Source of the DNA: Artocarpus heterophyllus
Taxonomy: Eukaryota > Streptophyta > Magnoliopsida > Rosales > Moraceae
Length of the DNA stretch: 64,000 nucleotides
NCBI GenBank assembly: GCA_025403435.1
Contig: CM046354.1
Location: 41,365,779-41,429,778, forward strand
Direction of reading: 5' to 3'
The notes beneath the pieces are model-generated. The model was not told the DNA's origin. It searched no databases and worked only from the letters and a program-made list of their open reading frames with translations. Position numbers and translations under genes: made by a program. This document shows, piece by piece, positions 20,331 through 31,167 of the stretch (the first letter of the stretch is position 1; each line of letters opens with the position of its first letter).

Positions 20331-21932
20331 GCTTGTTGTCCCATTAATAACTTAAATGGTGGATAGGACAATTGTTTCCCTAGTTTTGATAAACTTGGGT
20401 TATGTGTTTCTTTAGCTAAAATAAAAGAGTGCATGCTCCATCCACTCTTCATGTTTAGGTTGCCCAAAAGGAATCATTTTAGGTTTTTTTTTTATTTTTT
20501 GTTTTTTTTCTTTTCTTTTAGATTTTCTAGTCTTAAAACAAAACTCTCTTTCTTTCTTTCTTTTTGGTCTTCTCCTTTCTTTAATTTGTATCTTAGTACT
20601 TTCCCTTATTATTTTGTGCTCTACTTTTTTTTTTCCTTTTTTATTTTATTAATCTTTTTTTAATTTTTTTTTTGTTTTTGGTGTCCCATTTGTTTTCCAC
20701 ATTCTCATATTTGAATCTTTTTTCTTTTTAACTCCACATTTTAGTGCTTTACTTTTTTTTTTAAAAAAAAACCTCTACTTGCTTATCATTTTCTTTTACA
20801 AACAATGTTTATTTTTTCTCTTTTTTATTTTTTTGATATTTTCTTTTTATGTTTTCTCTTTCTTTCTTTATTGGGGCTTTACTTCCCCACCCTCCCTTTT
20901 TTTTTTTTTTTTACTTATTTAGTGTTTTACAATAATCTACATTTTTCTTTCTTCTTTTAAACTTTATTTGTTTACCATTGCCTTTTATATTTGGTGCTTT
21001 ACTTTCTTTTTTTTCTCTTTCTTACTTTTTTGTCTATATGTAATTTTTTACCCCCAATGTTTTTCTATTTTTTTTTGTTGTTTCTTAATGTTCTCTCCAT
21101 TTCAACCTCATTTATCTCTCTCATAGACTTATTAAACCTCCAATATCAACTCTTTTTGAAATAATTGTATTCCTTGGGATCAATCATGACTTATAATGAG
21201 CTTAGTTCCTTTCATTCCTATCTTGGTCAAATTTTTATGTGTGTGCCTTAATATTTTTAGGTTTTTTCAAATTGAAGAACTAAATCAAAATTTTATTTGG
21301 TTAATAAAGTACACAGTTTTGACTTTATAATTGATAACCTATCTATTTTGAGACCGAAACTAATGTGACACTTGTCGTGAGAAGTTTAAAAAAGATAAAG
21401 CAATAAAAAATAATCTTGAAAAATTTTTAAAAAATAATCACTTTATTAACTAGATACAAACCGTGAATTTCATAAATGTTAAGTAGTTAGACCCAAAAAT
21501 AAACATTGATAGCCAAAATAAAACAAATTTATATCTTCAAAAATATTTGAGCAACTTATTCCTTTTGAATATTTAAATAATTTTTTTCTATTCATTATTT
21601 TATTCATAATCAGTGTCATAAAAACTTCAATTACAATGTAATATGTACGGAACTAGTGAAGAAAAAAAAAATCGACAAAATTTGCGCATATTCCATTTTT
21701 AAATTTAAGACAGGAAAAAAGTGATAAAAAAAGTAAAAGACGAGATATTAACAATTCAGCATTCCTCTGTGCTGTGGAAGTCTTCGTCAATCTACGGAGC
21801 AATATTATGTGGCATTACACGAAGAAAAACTTTGCAGGTCGGGGGCCTTTGCAGTTGAAATTTCTTTTGTCGTGTGGCATGAAGACATATAATTTATATT
21901 TTTCCAGTTCCGAATTACAAAAGGTGGAATAC

Positions 21933-21975
21933 ATTTCGAAACTTATTTCCACCAAAAAAATATATTTCGAAACTT
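21933..21975 (+). promoter_or_regulatory. Paired ATTTCGAAACTT boxes upstream of the esterase
   Basis: The 12-mer ATTTCGAAACTT occurs at 21933-21944 and 21964-21975, 31 bp apart. Each contains the palindrome TTTCGAAA. The pair ends about 45 bp upstream of the TATA box. Binding factor unknown. Confidence 0.4.
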
Positions 21976-21987
21976 CACCACAATTTC

Positions 21988-21993
21988 AGTCAA
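21988..21993 (-). promoter_or_regulatory. W-box-like element
   Basis: AGTCAA on the + strand is TTGACT on the - strand, matching the WRKY W-box TTGAC[C/T]. It lies about 27 bp upstream of the TATA box. A WRKY site would fit a pathogen-response esterase, but a hexamer is weak evidence. Confidence 0.3.
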
Positions 21994-22019
21994 ATATAAA
22001 ATACCTTCCCAAACTCCTC

Positions 22020-22026
22020 TATAAAA
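22020..22026 (+). promoter_or_regulatory. TATA box of the carboxylesterase gene
   Basis: TATAAAAG in the context CTCTATAAAAGCAGC. Transcription would start about 30 bp downstream, leaving a 5' UTR of roughly 55 bp before the ATG at 22105. Confidence 0.75.
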
Positions 22027-22104
22027 GCAGCTCAAACTTTGCTCAAACATCCCACCAATATTATCTCTCTCAAAAGTGACACTATCAAAACACAAAGAAA
22101 TACA

Positions 22105-23109
22105 ATGGTACGAATTAAGAAGCTCCTTGATGAGGTCTCTGGCTGGCTCAGAGTCTACGACGATGGCTCCATCGATCGGACATGGACCGGTCCGCCTGAG
22201 GTCAAGTTCATGGCCGAGCCAGTACCGCCACACGACGAATTCATTGACGGCGTTGTGGTCCGAGATGTCGTCGCTGACTCAAAAACCGGCCTCCGAGTTC
22301 GAATCTACCTCCCTGAGAAGAGCCTCAACGAGGAGAAAACAAAGTTTCCTATCTTTCTTCACTTCCACGGTGGCGGCTTCTGTATCAGTGAAGCTGACTG
22401 GCATATGTACTACTACAGTTACGCCCGCCTCGCCCGCGTTGCCCGCGCCGCCGTTGTCTCCGTCTACCTGCGCCGAGCACCAGAGCACCGCCTTCCTGCG
22501 GCAGTGGATGACGGATACTCCGCCCTCCTCTGGCTGAGCTTTCTGGCAAAATCCGGCAACTCCAGTGATCTAGGGGACGCAGACTTTAACCGGATTTTTC
22601 TCATCGGAGACAGCTCAGGCGGAAATTTAGTCCATGAAGTGGCGGTCCGTGCTGGTAAAGATGACCTGAGCCCCCTTCGAGTCGCAGGGGCAATTCCAAT
22701 CCACCCAGGGTTCGTCCGTTCAGAGAGGAGTAAATCGGAGATGGAGCAGCCACAGTCGCCGTTCCTAACCCTACACATGGTGGACAAGTTCTTGAGCTTG
22801 TCCTTGCCGGTCGGGAGCACCAAGGACCACCCGATTACTTGCCCGATGGGGGAAGCGGCCCCGCCGTTGGAGGAACTGAGCTTACCGCCGATGCTACTGT
22901 GCCTTGCAGAGAAGGATTTGATCATAGACACGGAATTGGAGTATTACGAGGCCATGAAGAAGGCCAAAAAAGAAGTGGAGCTTCTGATTAGTCCTGGGAT
23001 GACTCACAGCTTTTATTTGAACAAGATCGCGGTAGATATGGACCCCAACACTACTGCACAGACTGAAGGACTAATCTCCGGAATTGTAGAGTTCATCAAG
23101 AAGCATTGA
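22105..23109 (+). CDS. HSR203J-like carboxylesterase (CXE family, alpha/beta hydrolase)
   Basis: A single open exon of 334 codons. The product resembles tobacco HSR203J (about 335 residues, from memory), a serine esterase induced in the hypersensitive response; it would hydrolyse short-chain acyl esters in the cytosol. Visible features are HGGG oxyanion-hole residues at 88-91, the nucleophile motif GDSSG with Ser170, a likely Asp271 in AEKDLI, and His301 in MTHSFY. The catalytic His argues against a GID1 gibberellin receptor. No signal peptide is seen. The frame is open upstream to a TTG at 22039, but 22105 is the first in-frame ATG. Coding GC is well above the flanks. Arg124 in LRRAPEHRLPAA replaces a usually conserved Leu. 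Natural substrate unknown. Confidence 0.93.
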   Translation: MVRIKKLLDEVSGWLRVYDDGSIDRTWTGPPEVKFMAEPVPPHDEFIDGVVVRDVVADSKTGLRVRIYLPEKSLNEEKTKFPIFLHFHGGGFCISEADWHMYYYSYARLARVARAAVVSVYLRRAPEHRLPAAVDDGYSALLWLSFLAKSGNSSDLGDADFNRIFLIGDSSGGNLVHEVAVRAGKDDLSPLRVAGAIPIHPGFVRSERSKSEMEQPQSPFLTLHMVDKFLSLSLPVGSTKDHPITCPMGEAAPPLEELSLPPMLLCLAEKDLIIDTELEYYEAMKKAKKEVELLISPGMTHSFYLNKIAVDMDPNTTAQTEGLISGIVEFIKKH

Positions 23110-24047
23110 CAGAGAAGCTTATATATATATTTTTCTATCATGTTTATCATGTTCATTTGTGCGGTTAATTCTGCCTGAAAGAGATCAGTTGTTTTATTTT
23201 CTTAGAAATATTAATCTATGGGGAAAAAATATTTATAATAAGATGATCTCTCCCGTGTTTGCGTTAGCCTATTTCTGCTAAATTGTTATTTAATCAACGT
23301 TTAGGAAAAAAAAATTATTGTGGATCACAGAAAAGATAATGACAGATGATGCTACATGACGTGATTATCAAAATCCCTGTTTTCTTTTTGGCACATAGAT
23401 GTGCGTGAATTAAAATTTCAACCTGAATTTTAGAATATTTGGACTTGGCATAGTAAGCTAAGTGAAATAACTGTTACAGTTTGCATGTTCTGTTTCAACC
23501 TGAATTTTAGAATATTTGAACTTGCACGGATAGCGTGCAAAGAAATTTCAAAAACGGAGACCGAGAAAGATCTAATTCAGACAAACACTCCTAATCTGTA
23601 CAGAGTAGTAGAGTATGACTACAGTTGGAAAGCCTTCCAAATCCTTCAAATTTTTGGGGAAATATGATGGGCGTGTGGTGTGAGCAATTATTTAGAGGAT
23701 TTGCCACTTGTCCGTCAATGAATTTTATAGTCAAGCACTTTAGGCAGCCAAAAATTAATTTAAAAATTAATATAAATATTTTTTTGCTACTCATTAATTT
23801 ATTTATTTACTTTATACTTAAAGCACAACTCCTTAAAAAAAAAATGCATACCATATTTTTCTTAGCACTTTAAACAAATACTCGATATACGTTACTGATA
23901 TTTAATTTGGCTTACACTAAAAGTGAGAATTTCCTTTTAGTATTATTCAAAAATTTGGTTAAGTTAAATTGTTCTCTTGTGGATTTATTTATTTTTTTTC
24001 TTTTTCCTTTTACTTTATAACCAACTCTTTTATTTTTTTTTTTGGGA
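23110..24047. other. Esterase 3' region and spacer, no gene seen
   Basis: AT-rich sequence from the esterase stop to the start of element D. The 3' UTR probably lies in the first 200 bp; AATAAG near 23237 is a weak polyadenylation candidate. A direct repeat is listed separately. No coding sequence is recognised. Confidence 0.65.
23416..23523 (+). repeat. Direct repeat of about 31 bp downstream of the esterase
   Basis: TTTCAACCTGAATTTTAGAA and the following bases to ATATTTG.ACTTG occur at 23416 and again at 23493, a 77-bp offset, with one mismatch. It looks like a local segmental duplication. Confidence 0.75.
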
Positions 24048-24579
24048 TGTTGGATGTGTATGCCCTAAGAAGAAAATATTTAATATGTTTTTGGAGGCAT
24101 TTTTATCAATAAAGAATTTATTTATTATTTATATACCAAATCTTATCCTTTTTGCGTTCATATTTGTTGAATGTATGTTAAGGAAACAATAGTCTGACAC
24201 TGTCGTTCTAAACCTTTAAGAATTGGGCATATGATAGACGGATTATGCAGAAGATACAATTCTTAAGGTGACGATCAAATCATAAGATCTGCAATCGAAG
24301 AAATAAAGTTGGGCGCTTTATTCATGTAAATATTGTTATGTTATCTATATCCCTATTGGGAGATGGTTTATCTTGACCATTGGAGGTGGACTCCGTGAAT
24401 AAAAATATTGACATATTGTCATAGGTGACGATGCGTTTGATCGGGATATAAAGTGAATTAATTTGGATTAATAATTCTGTCTTGGTAAATTGATTCACTT
24501 TAGACAATCATTTGTATTGTATCTTAATCCTGAGATGAATGGTAGGCCGGTTGTCTTGACTTGTGTCTTTTGATAAACC
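24048..24579 (+). repeat. 5' LTR of D, first part
   Basis: The first 532 bp of the LTR, starting TGTTGGATGTG and broken at CTTTTGATAAACC by element B. Intact LTRs read CTTTTGATGTACCAAAGGGTG here, and the continuation (GTACTAAAGGGTG) is found at 53062. Confidence 0.88.
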
Positions 24580-26601
24580 TGTTGGAAAAATAGTACACAG
24601 CAGAATTTAAAAATTTTTATATCAGAGTATTTTTTTCAAAACACAAATTTGACACGCTATGTGCATAAATTAACCAGATCTTACTAACCTCTATGTACTG
24701 AAAAGCTCCTGCAATCAGTGAAGAGAAGTAATGTTCTAGAAGGACCTCAAGCAATTGGCCTTCTTTGCTATTCTATATCTACGATCGGAGTGAGTGTGGG
24801 CTCACACGTACAGCTCTTCCACCAGGTGACTCTCCTTCCAACGAATTGAGAGAACCCAAAGCTAGTGTTCGTGATTTGTGAACAAGAGCTCTCAAGGAGT
24901 TTCAAAATCTCACTATCAAAGTTTCACTCTTAATCGCTCAACTGATATAAATAATAATGATACTTACTCCTTTTTTATAGAGGTTGGGCCCATGAGCAAG
25001 TCCTTATCAGATAATGCCTTAAAATTCGAATCAGAATCAAATTTGAAACAATACCTCATGAAATCTGCATGAGAACGTGTGATCTTTTTATCGTGTGGTT
25101 GGCATGCCGATCTGCCTTATCGACATTCCAAACTTGCCCCTTCAGCAGGCCAAACCTGAGGATCGGCATGCCGAACTGTCAATAAAAATCTTAGCGAATC
25201 TTTTATTTTTCACCTGAGATTCTATAGGATAAAGTCTGAAATTCAATTCAAATAACCTAATAGAAAAGTTATCTAATTAAAACAACTTTATCTAGATAAT
25301 CTCTATGAAAATAAATGAATTCCTAATAATTCAATAGGTTTATCTTGAATTAATTCAAAATCAATGCAACCGATAAACAGACATGAATTATCTGATCCTG
25401 ATAATTTAACAAGTTTATCTTGAATCAATTTTATCACAAAAATTAATTCAACCGATAAACAGACATGAATTATTTGATTCTTCTGAATTTTAGCTAATCT
25501 GATAAATCTGACATAAGTTACCAATTATTGGAAAAACACACCATATCGTTTACAGGATTTTTGTGAGCTAGCAGAGGGGACCTGATGGACCTATATAGTT
25601 CAAGTTTTTGATAATTATGAAACCCAATATCCCAGATATATGTTTTATAATTATCAACTCCAACGCTACTCCACTAAAAGCTTGGAGCTGCACTTTCAAA
25701 CTATATAGCATTACGAAGCCCGTATAGCTAAGTCTCCATGACATATCATAGTGCATCGTTCCCTATAGGATTATCCATAATCAGCTTAAGGACAAGTTCT
25801 GTCTTACCTTTTCGATTATTTTTTATCTTACGTTCATTATCTCACCATCGGAAAACTTACCATCTAAAGATGGTATACCATTCGGTTACACCTATGTATC
25901 TAAATGGTTGAGCGCTCTAGCTTTTCAATTACAGGATAACGCATATAAGAGGATATCACTATTCCTGAAGAGGAGCTATGGATTCTATATCTATGAATAA
26001 TAGGTCTATGCTATTAAGAGTCATGCCTCCAACGTACCAGCATGCATACTACTATTAAAAATGTGGGTGTCACCCTTTGGTACATCAAAAGTCACAAGTC
26101 AAGATAATGGGTCTACTATTCATCTCAAGATTAAGATACAATACAAATGATTGTCTAAAATGAATCAATTTACCGAGATAGAATTATTAATCCAAATCAA
26201 TTCACTTTATGTCCTGATCCAACACATCGTCACCTATGACAATGTGCCAATATTTCTATTGATGGAGTCCACCTCCGATAGCCAAGACAAACTATCTCCC
26301 AATAGGGATATAGACAACATAACAATCTTTACATGAATAAAGCGCCCAACTTTATTCCCTCGATTACAGATCTTATGTTTTAGATTGTCACCTTAAGAAT
26401 CGTGTCTTCCGTATAATCTGTCTATCATATGCCCAATTCTTAAAAGTTTACACCGACAGTCTCAGGCTATTCATACATTCAACAAATATGAATGTAAAGA
26501 GGACAAGTCTTGGTATATCAATAATGAATGAAATCTTTATTGATAAAAATGTCTCCAAAAACATATTACATTTTTCCTCCTTAGGGCATACACGTCTAAC
26601 A
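24580..26601 (-). repeat. 3' LTR of element B
   Basis: About 2.02 kb, read on the - strand from TGTTAGACGTG (26601) to TTTTTCCAACA (24580). The motif array is at 25090-25180 and includes the perfect 12-bp palindrome TCGGCATGCCGA. The complement of the polypurine tract follows at 26602 (ATCTCCCACTTGCACT). Confidence 0.9.
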
Positions 26602-26615
26602 ATCTCCCACTTGCA

Positions 26616-29063
26616 CTAATTGAGTAAATATGACAAATCTTGCATCCCTATAGCTTCAACATGCCTCTCAAAGACTCTCCCAGTAAATGTCTTCGTGAAT
26701 GGATCAGCTAGATTGTCCTCTGACGCCATTTTGCATACCATGACATGCCTGCCCTCGACGAAGTTCTTTATCACACGATACTTTTGATTAATATGCTTGC
26801 TCTTCTTATGAAATCTTGGTTCCTTAGCATTAGCTACAGTCGTACTGTTACCACAATACAGTGATATCGCCTTATCCATACCAAGAACTACCTCAAGATC
26901 CCTAAGGAACTTATGAAGCCACATTGCTTCTTTCGAAGCATCAGTAGCCGCCATATACTCGGCTTCCATCGTTAAATCTGAAGTGCAATCTTGCTCACAC
27001 TTCTCCAATTGATGGCACTGCCACCCAGAGTAAACACAAAACCTGAAGTCGATCTCCTAGAATCTGGAAAGGATTGAAAATCTGAGTCAGTATATCCTAG
27101 AGGAGTCAAGTTCTCACCCGAATATACAAGCACATACCCTCAAGTCCACCTCAGGTACTTGAAAATATGTTTTACCATAACCCAGTGGTTCGGTCCCAAA
27201 TCCACCTGAAATCGACTTACAATCCCAACTACATAACAAATATCTGGTCGCGTGCAAACCATGGCATACATGAGACTACTTACTGTCGAAGCATAAGGGA
27301 CCTTCTTCATGTATTCTCTTTCTTCATCAGACTTTGGAGAGTCTTTCTTAAGAAGAGTAATTCCAGACCTAGATGGTTGCCCACCTTTCTTAGAATCCTA
27401 CATTATAAACCGCCTGAGAATTTTATCTATGTAGCCAACCTGGGATAAAGCTATCATTTTGTTCTTTCTATCCTGAAAGATCTAGATACTGAGAACAAAA
27501 TTAGCCTCACCCAAGTCCTTCATCTCAAATTGCTTGGTGAACCATAATTTGACCGATGACAATGCCCCAATGTCATTGCTAATTAGCAGAATGTCATCTA
27601 CATAGGGCAGTAGAAAAACCACCTTCCCATCCTTAACGTTTTTGTAAACACATGGTTTATCCACATTTTGTGAGAACCCATAAGTCTTGATCACTTGTTC
27701 AAATCTTATGTTCCAAGAACGGGAAGCCTACTTAAGTCCATAAATTGACTTTAGCAGCTTACAAACCTTATCCTCTTGACCCTTGACCTTGAACCTGTCT
27801 GGTTGTTCCATACATATGGACTCATCAAGATAGCCATTTAGAAAATCTATCTTGACATCCATATGCCAAATCTTATAGTTGAGAGTGGCAGCTATGAACA
27901 AGAGAATCTAAATGGACTTAAGCATGGCCACAGGCGAAAAGGTTTTCTCTTAATTGATTCCATCCTTTTGCGTGTAACCTTTAGCTAGCAGTCTAGCCTT
28001 AAAGGTTTTGTCCTTTCCATCCACTCCTCTTTTCCTCTTGTAGATCTACTTACACCCTATGGGTTTTACCCCTTCGGAAAGATCCACAAGCTTTCAGACC
28101 TGATTAGTCTCCATAGACTTCATCTCTATATTCATGGCCTCTGTCCAGAGTTTTGAATCAACATCTTCCATAGCCTTTGTGTAAGTATAAGGATCCCTAT
28201 CATGTTCATCCGGTCAACCATGAAGGCCTCCCTATTGAACATATACCTCTCGGGTTGACGCCCGATCCTCCCACTTTGCCAAAGCCCCTTAGGTTGTTGT
28301 TCGGGTTCATTTGGTCTTTCTACACTAATCGAAACGGTTTCATTCAGAACCTCTGGAGTGATTGGATCACTCCTTAACTCCTTAAGCACCAGTTTGCTTC
28401 GAGGTTTAAAGTTGTCCATGTAACTCTCCTCAAGGAAAGTTATATTAGTTGAAACCACAACTTTATTTTCCTTTGGGTTATAGAAATACCCCTTTAGTCC
28501 CTTTTTGATATCCTACAAACATGCAAACCGCCAAACGTGCTTCCAACTTGTTCGTATCCTTAAACAAGACATGTGCTAGAGATCCCCATATGCGAATATG
28601 GTTTAAAGATGTCTTTCTATCCATCCACAACTTGTGAGGAGTTTTAGGGACTGATTTTGAAGGCACGTTGTTCAAAAGATAACATGTGGCTTGTCGTGCA
28701 TATCTCTAAAAGGATAAACACAATGATGCATAACTCATCATGGACCTTACCATGCCTAATAAAGTCCTATTCATTCTCTCCACCATGCCAATCTGCTGTG
28801 GAGTGCCCAGCGTAGTCAAATGAGATAAAATCCCATTCTCTAATATGTGCCGAAGAACTCATCAAAAAGGTATTCTCCCCCTCGATTGGATCAAAGTGCC
28901 TTTATGAGTCTACCCAATTGCTTTTCCACTTCAGCCCGAAACTCCCTGAACTTGTCAAAAGTTTTGCTTTTGTGGTGCATCAGGTACATATACCCATACC
29001 TTAAGTAATCGTCAATAAAGGCGACAAAGTACTCAAACCCTCCTCGTGCCCAAATGTTCATCA
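26616..29063 (-). pseudogene. Element B RNase H, reverse transcriptase and integrase C-terminal part
   Basis: Read on the - strand. RNase H is at 27008-26616, with EAEYMAATDASKE and the terminal LSYLLN stop. The RT catalytic segment at 27694-27482 has YVDDILL. Upstream RT and linker remnants extend to about 28458. Integrase pieces lie at 28675-28478 ([13 protein letters not shown]) and 29073-28891 (FIDDYLRYGYMYLM). Frames are broken at many points. The integrase is then interrupted by solo LTR E at 29064. Confidence 0.88.
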
Positions 29064-31022
29064 TGTTAGACATGTATGCCCTAAGGAATAAAAATATAAT
29101 AAGTTTTTGGAGACATTTCTATCAATAAAGAATTATTCATTGTTCATATACCAAATCTTGTCCTCTTTACATTCATATTTATTGAATATATGTTAAGTAA
29201 ACAATAGTCTAAGACTGTCGATCTAAACCTTGAAAATTGGGCATATGATGGATGGATTATGCGAAAGACACAATTCTTAAGGTGATGGTCTAAATCATAA
29301 GATCCGCAATCGAGGGAACAAAGTTGGATGCTTTATTCATGTAAAGATTGTTATGTTGTCTATATACCTAATGGGAGATGGATTGTCTTGACCATAGGAG
29401 GAGGAAGTGAATTGATTTGAATTAATAATTCTGTCTCAGCAAATCGATTCAGTTTAGACAATCATTTGCGTTGTATCTTAATCTTGAGATGAATAGTGGG
29501 CCTGTTGTCTTGACTTGTGTCTTTTGATGTACCAAAGGGTGACATCCACATCTTAATAGTGGTATGCATGCCGGTACGTTGGAGGCATGACTCTTGATGG
29601 CATAGACTTGTTATTCATAGATATGGAATCCATAGCTTCTCTTTAGGAGAATGATATCCTCTTATATGCGTAATCCTATAATTGAAAAACTGGAGTGCTC
29701 AACCATTTCGATACATAGGTGTAGCCGAATGGCATACTGTCTTTAGATGGTAAGTTTTCCAATGGTGAGATAATGGAACGTAAGATAAAAATAATCGAGA
29801 AGGTAAGACATAACTTGTCCTTAAGCCGATTATGGATAATCATATGGGGATATGATACACTATGATATGTCATGGAGACTTAGCTATACGGATTTCGTAA
29901 TTCTATGTAGTTCGAGAGTGCAGCTCTAAGCTTTTAGTGGAGTAGCGTTGGAGTTGATAATTATGAAATGTATATATGGGATATTGGATTTTGTAATTAT
30001 CGGGAGCTTGAACTATATAGGTCCATTTGGTTCCCTTTGCTAGCTCACAACATCATGTAACGATACAGCGTGCTTTTTCAATAATTGGTGACTTATGTCG
30101 GATTTATCAGATTGGTTGAAATTTGGAAGAATCAAATAATTCATGTCTGTTTATCGGTTGAATTAATTTTATGATAAAATTGATTCAAGATAAACTTGTT
30201 GAATTATTGAGATCGGATAATTCTTGTCTGTTTATCGGTTGATTTAATTTTGGATAAATTAGATCAAGATAAACTTGTAGAATTATTGAGAATTGATTTA
30301 TTTTCTTAGAGATAATCTAGATAAAGTTGTTTTGATCAGATAACTTCTCTATTAGGTTATTTGAATTAAAACTGAGACTTTATCCTATAGAATCTTGGGT
30401 GAAAAAGAAAAGATTCGCGGAGATTTTTTATCGACAGTTCGGCCCGTCGATCCACATGTTCGGCCTACTGATGGGGACTGTTCGGCTTGCCGATCGGGCT
30501 GTTTGGCCTGTCGATGAGTGAAGGATAAGATTACACAGATCTTATCAGATATTGATCCGAACTTGATTCTGTTTCATGTTTTTGAGACCTAATCTGATAA
30601 GGACTGACTCTAGGCCCAACCTCTATATAAAGGGAGTAAGTCTAATAAGTTACTCAGATCAATTGAGAGATTAAAAGTGATACTCTGCTAATGAGAATCT
30701 GAAAACTCCCTGAGAGCTTTTGTTCACAAACCACGAACACTTGCTTTGGGTTCTCTCGATTGGTTGGAAGGAGAGTCACTTGGTGGAAGAGCTGTATGTG
30801 TGAGCCCACACTCACTCTAGTCATGGATAGAGAATAGCAAAGAAGACCGGTTCGTTGAGGCTTTTCTGGAGCGTTACTTCTCTTCACTGATTGCAGGAGC
30901 TTTACGGCACACAAAGGTAAGTAAGATCTGGTTAACTTATGCATATAGCATGTCAAACTTGTGTTTTAGAAAATACTCTGATAAAAAATTTTAAAATTCT
31001 GTTGTGCACTCTTTTCCCAACA
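29064..31022 (+). mobile_element. Solo LTR E, nested in the integrase of B
   Basis: One complete LTR (about 1.96 kb, TGTTAGACATG to CCCAACA) with no internal region, in the opposite orientation to B. The flanks are CATCA (29059-29063) and CATTG (31023-31027). The intact site in C1 (35661-35665) reads CATCG, so each duplicate has lost its CpG in a different direction. About 60 bp are missing near 29402. It is the product of LTR-LTR recombination. A TCGGCCTGCCGA-like array lies at 30435-30515. Confidence 0.92.
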
Positions 31023-31167
31023 CATTGGTCCACAAATATCGCTATGCACAAGTTCTAGAACCCCTTCGGCCCTATTGCCTTTAGACTCGAATGGTTTTTT
31101 AGTCATTTTACCCCTTCGGCCCACCTTTAAGTGACTTAAAGGTCCATCCCTTACTAACCTTTGAATC
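31023..31167 (-). pseudogene. Element B integrase fragment between E and C
   Basis: A 145-bp piece of B pol lies between two insertions. On the - strand it encodes integrase N-terminal zinc-region sequence ([16 protein letters not shown]) and [15 protein letters not shown] deletion of some 27 bp has removed the CESCLEGK motif found in C1. Confidence 0.85.

Larger units (their letters stand above)
20331..22019. other. Gene-island upstream region with T-rich tract
   Basis: From about 20480 to 21080 the + strand is strongly T/pyrimidine-rich with many TTTCTTT runs. The rest is AT-rich non-coding sequence with no recognised protein. It lies upstream of the esterase and ends at the esterase TATA box. 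Promoter elements are listed separately. Confidence 0.7.

Noticed and set aside
20433..20663. Phe-rich frame in the pyrimidine tract
   Set aside because: Low-complexity translation of T/C runs with no protein similarity.
22039..22104. Upstream extension of the esterase frame
   Set aside because: It starts at a TTG, not an ATG, and would lie at or before the predicted transcription start. HSR203J-type proteins begin where the ATG at 22105 does.
22464..22931. Long antisense frame across the esterase
   Set aside because: A shadow of GC-rich coding sequence with no recognisable protein features.
24048..24579. A truncated LTR fragment independent of other elements
   Set aside because: Its missing continuation is found at 53062 with matching subfamily-specific bases, so it is the first half of the D 5' LTR.
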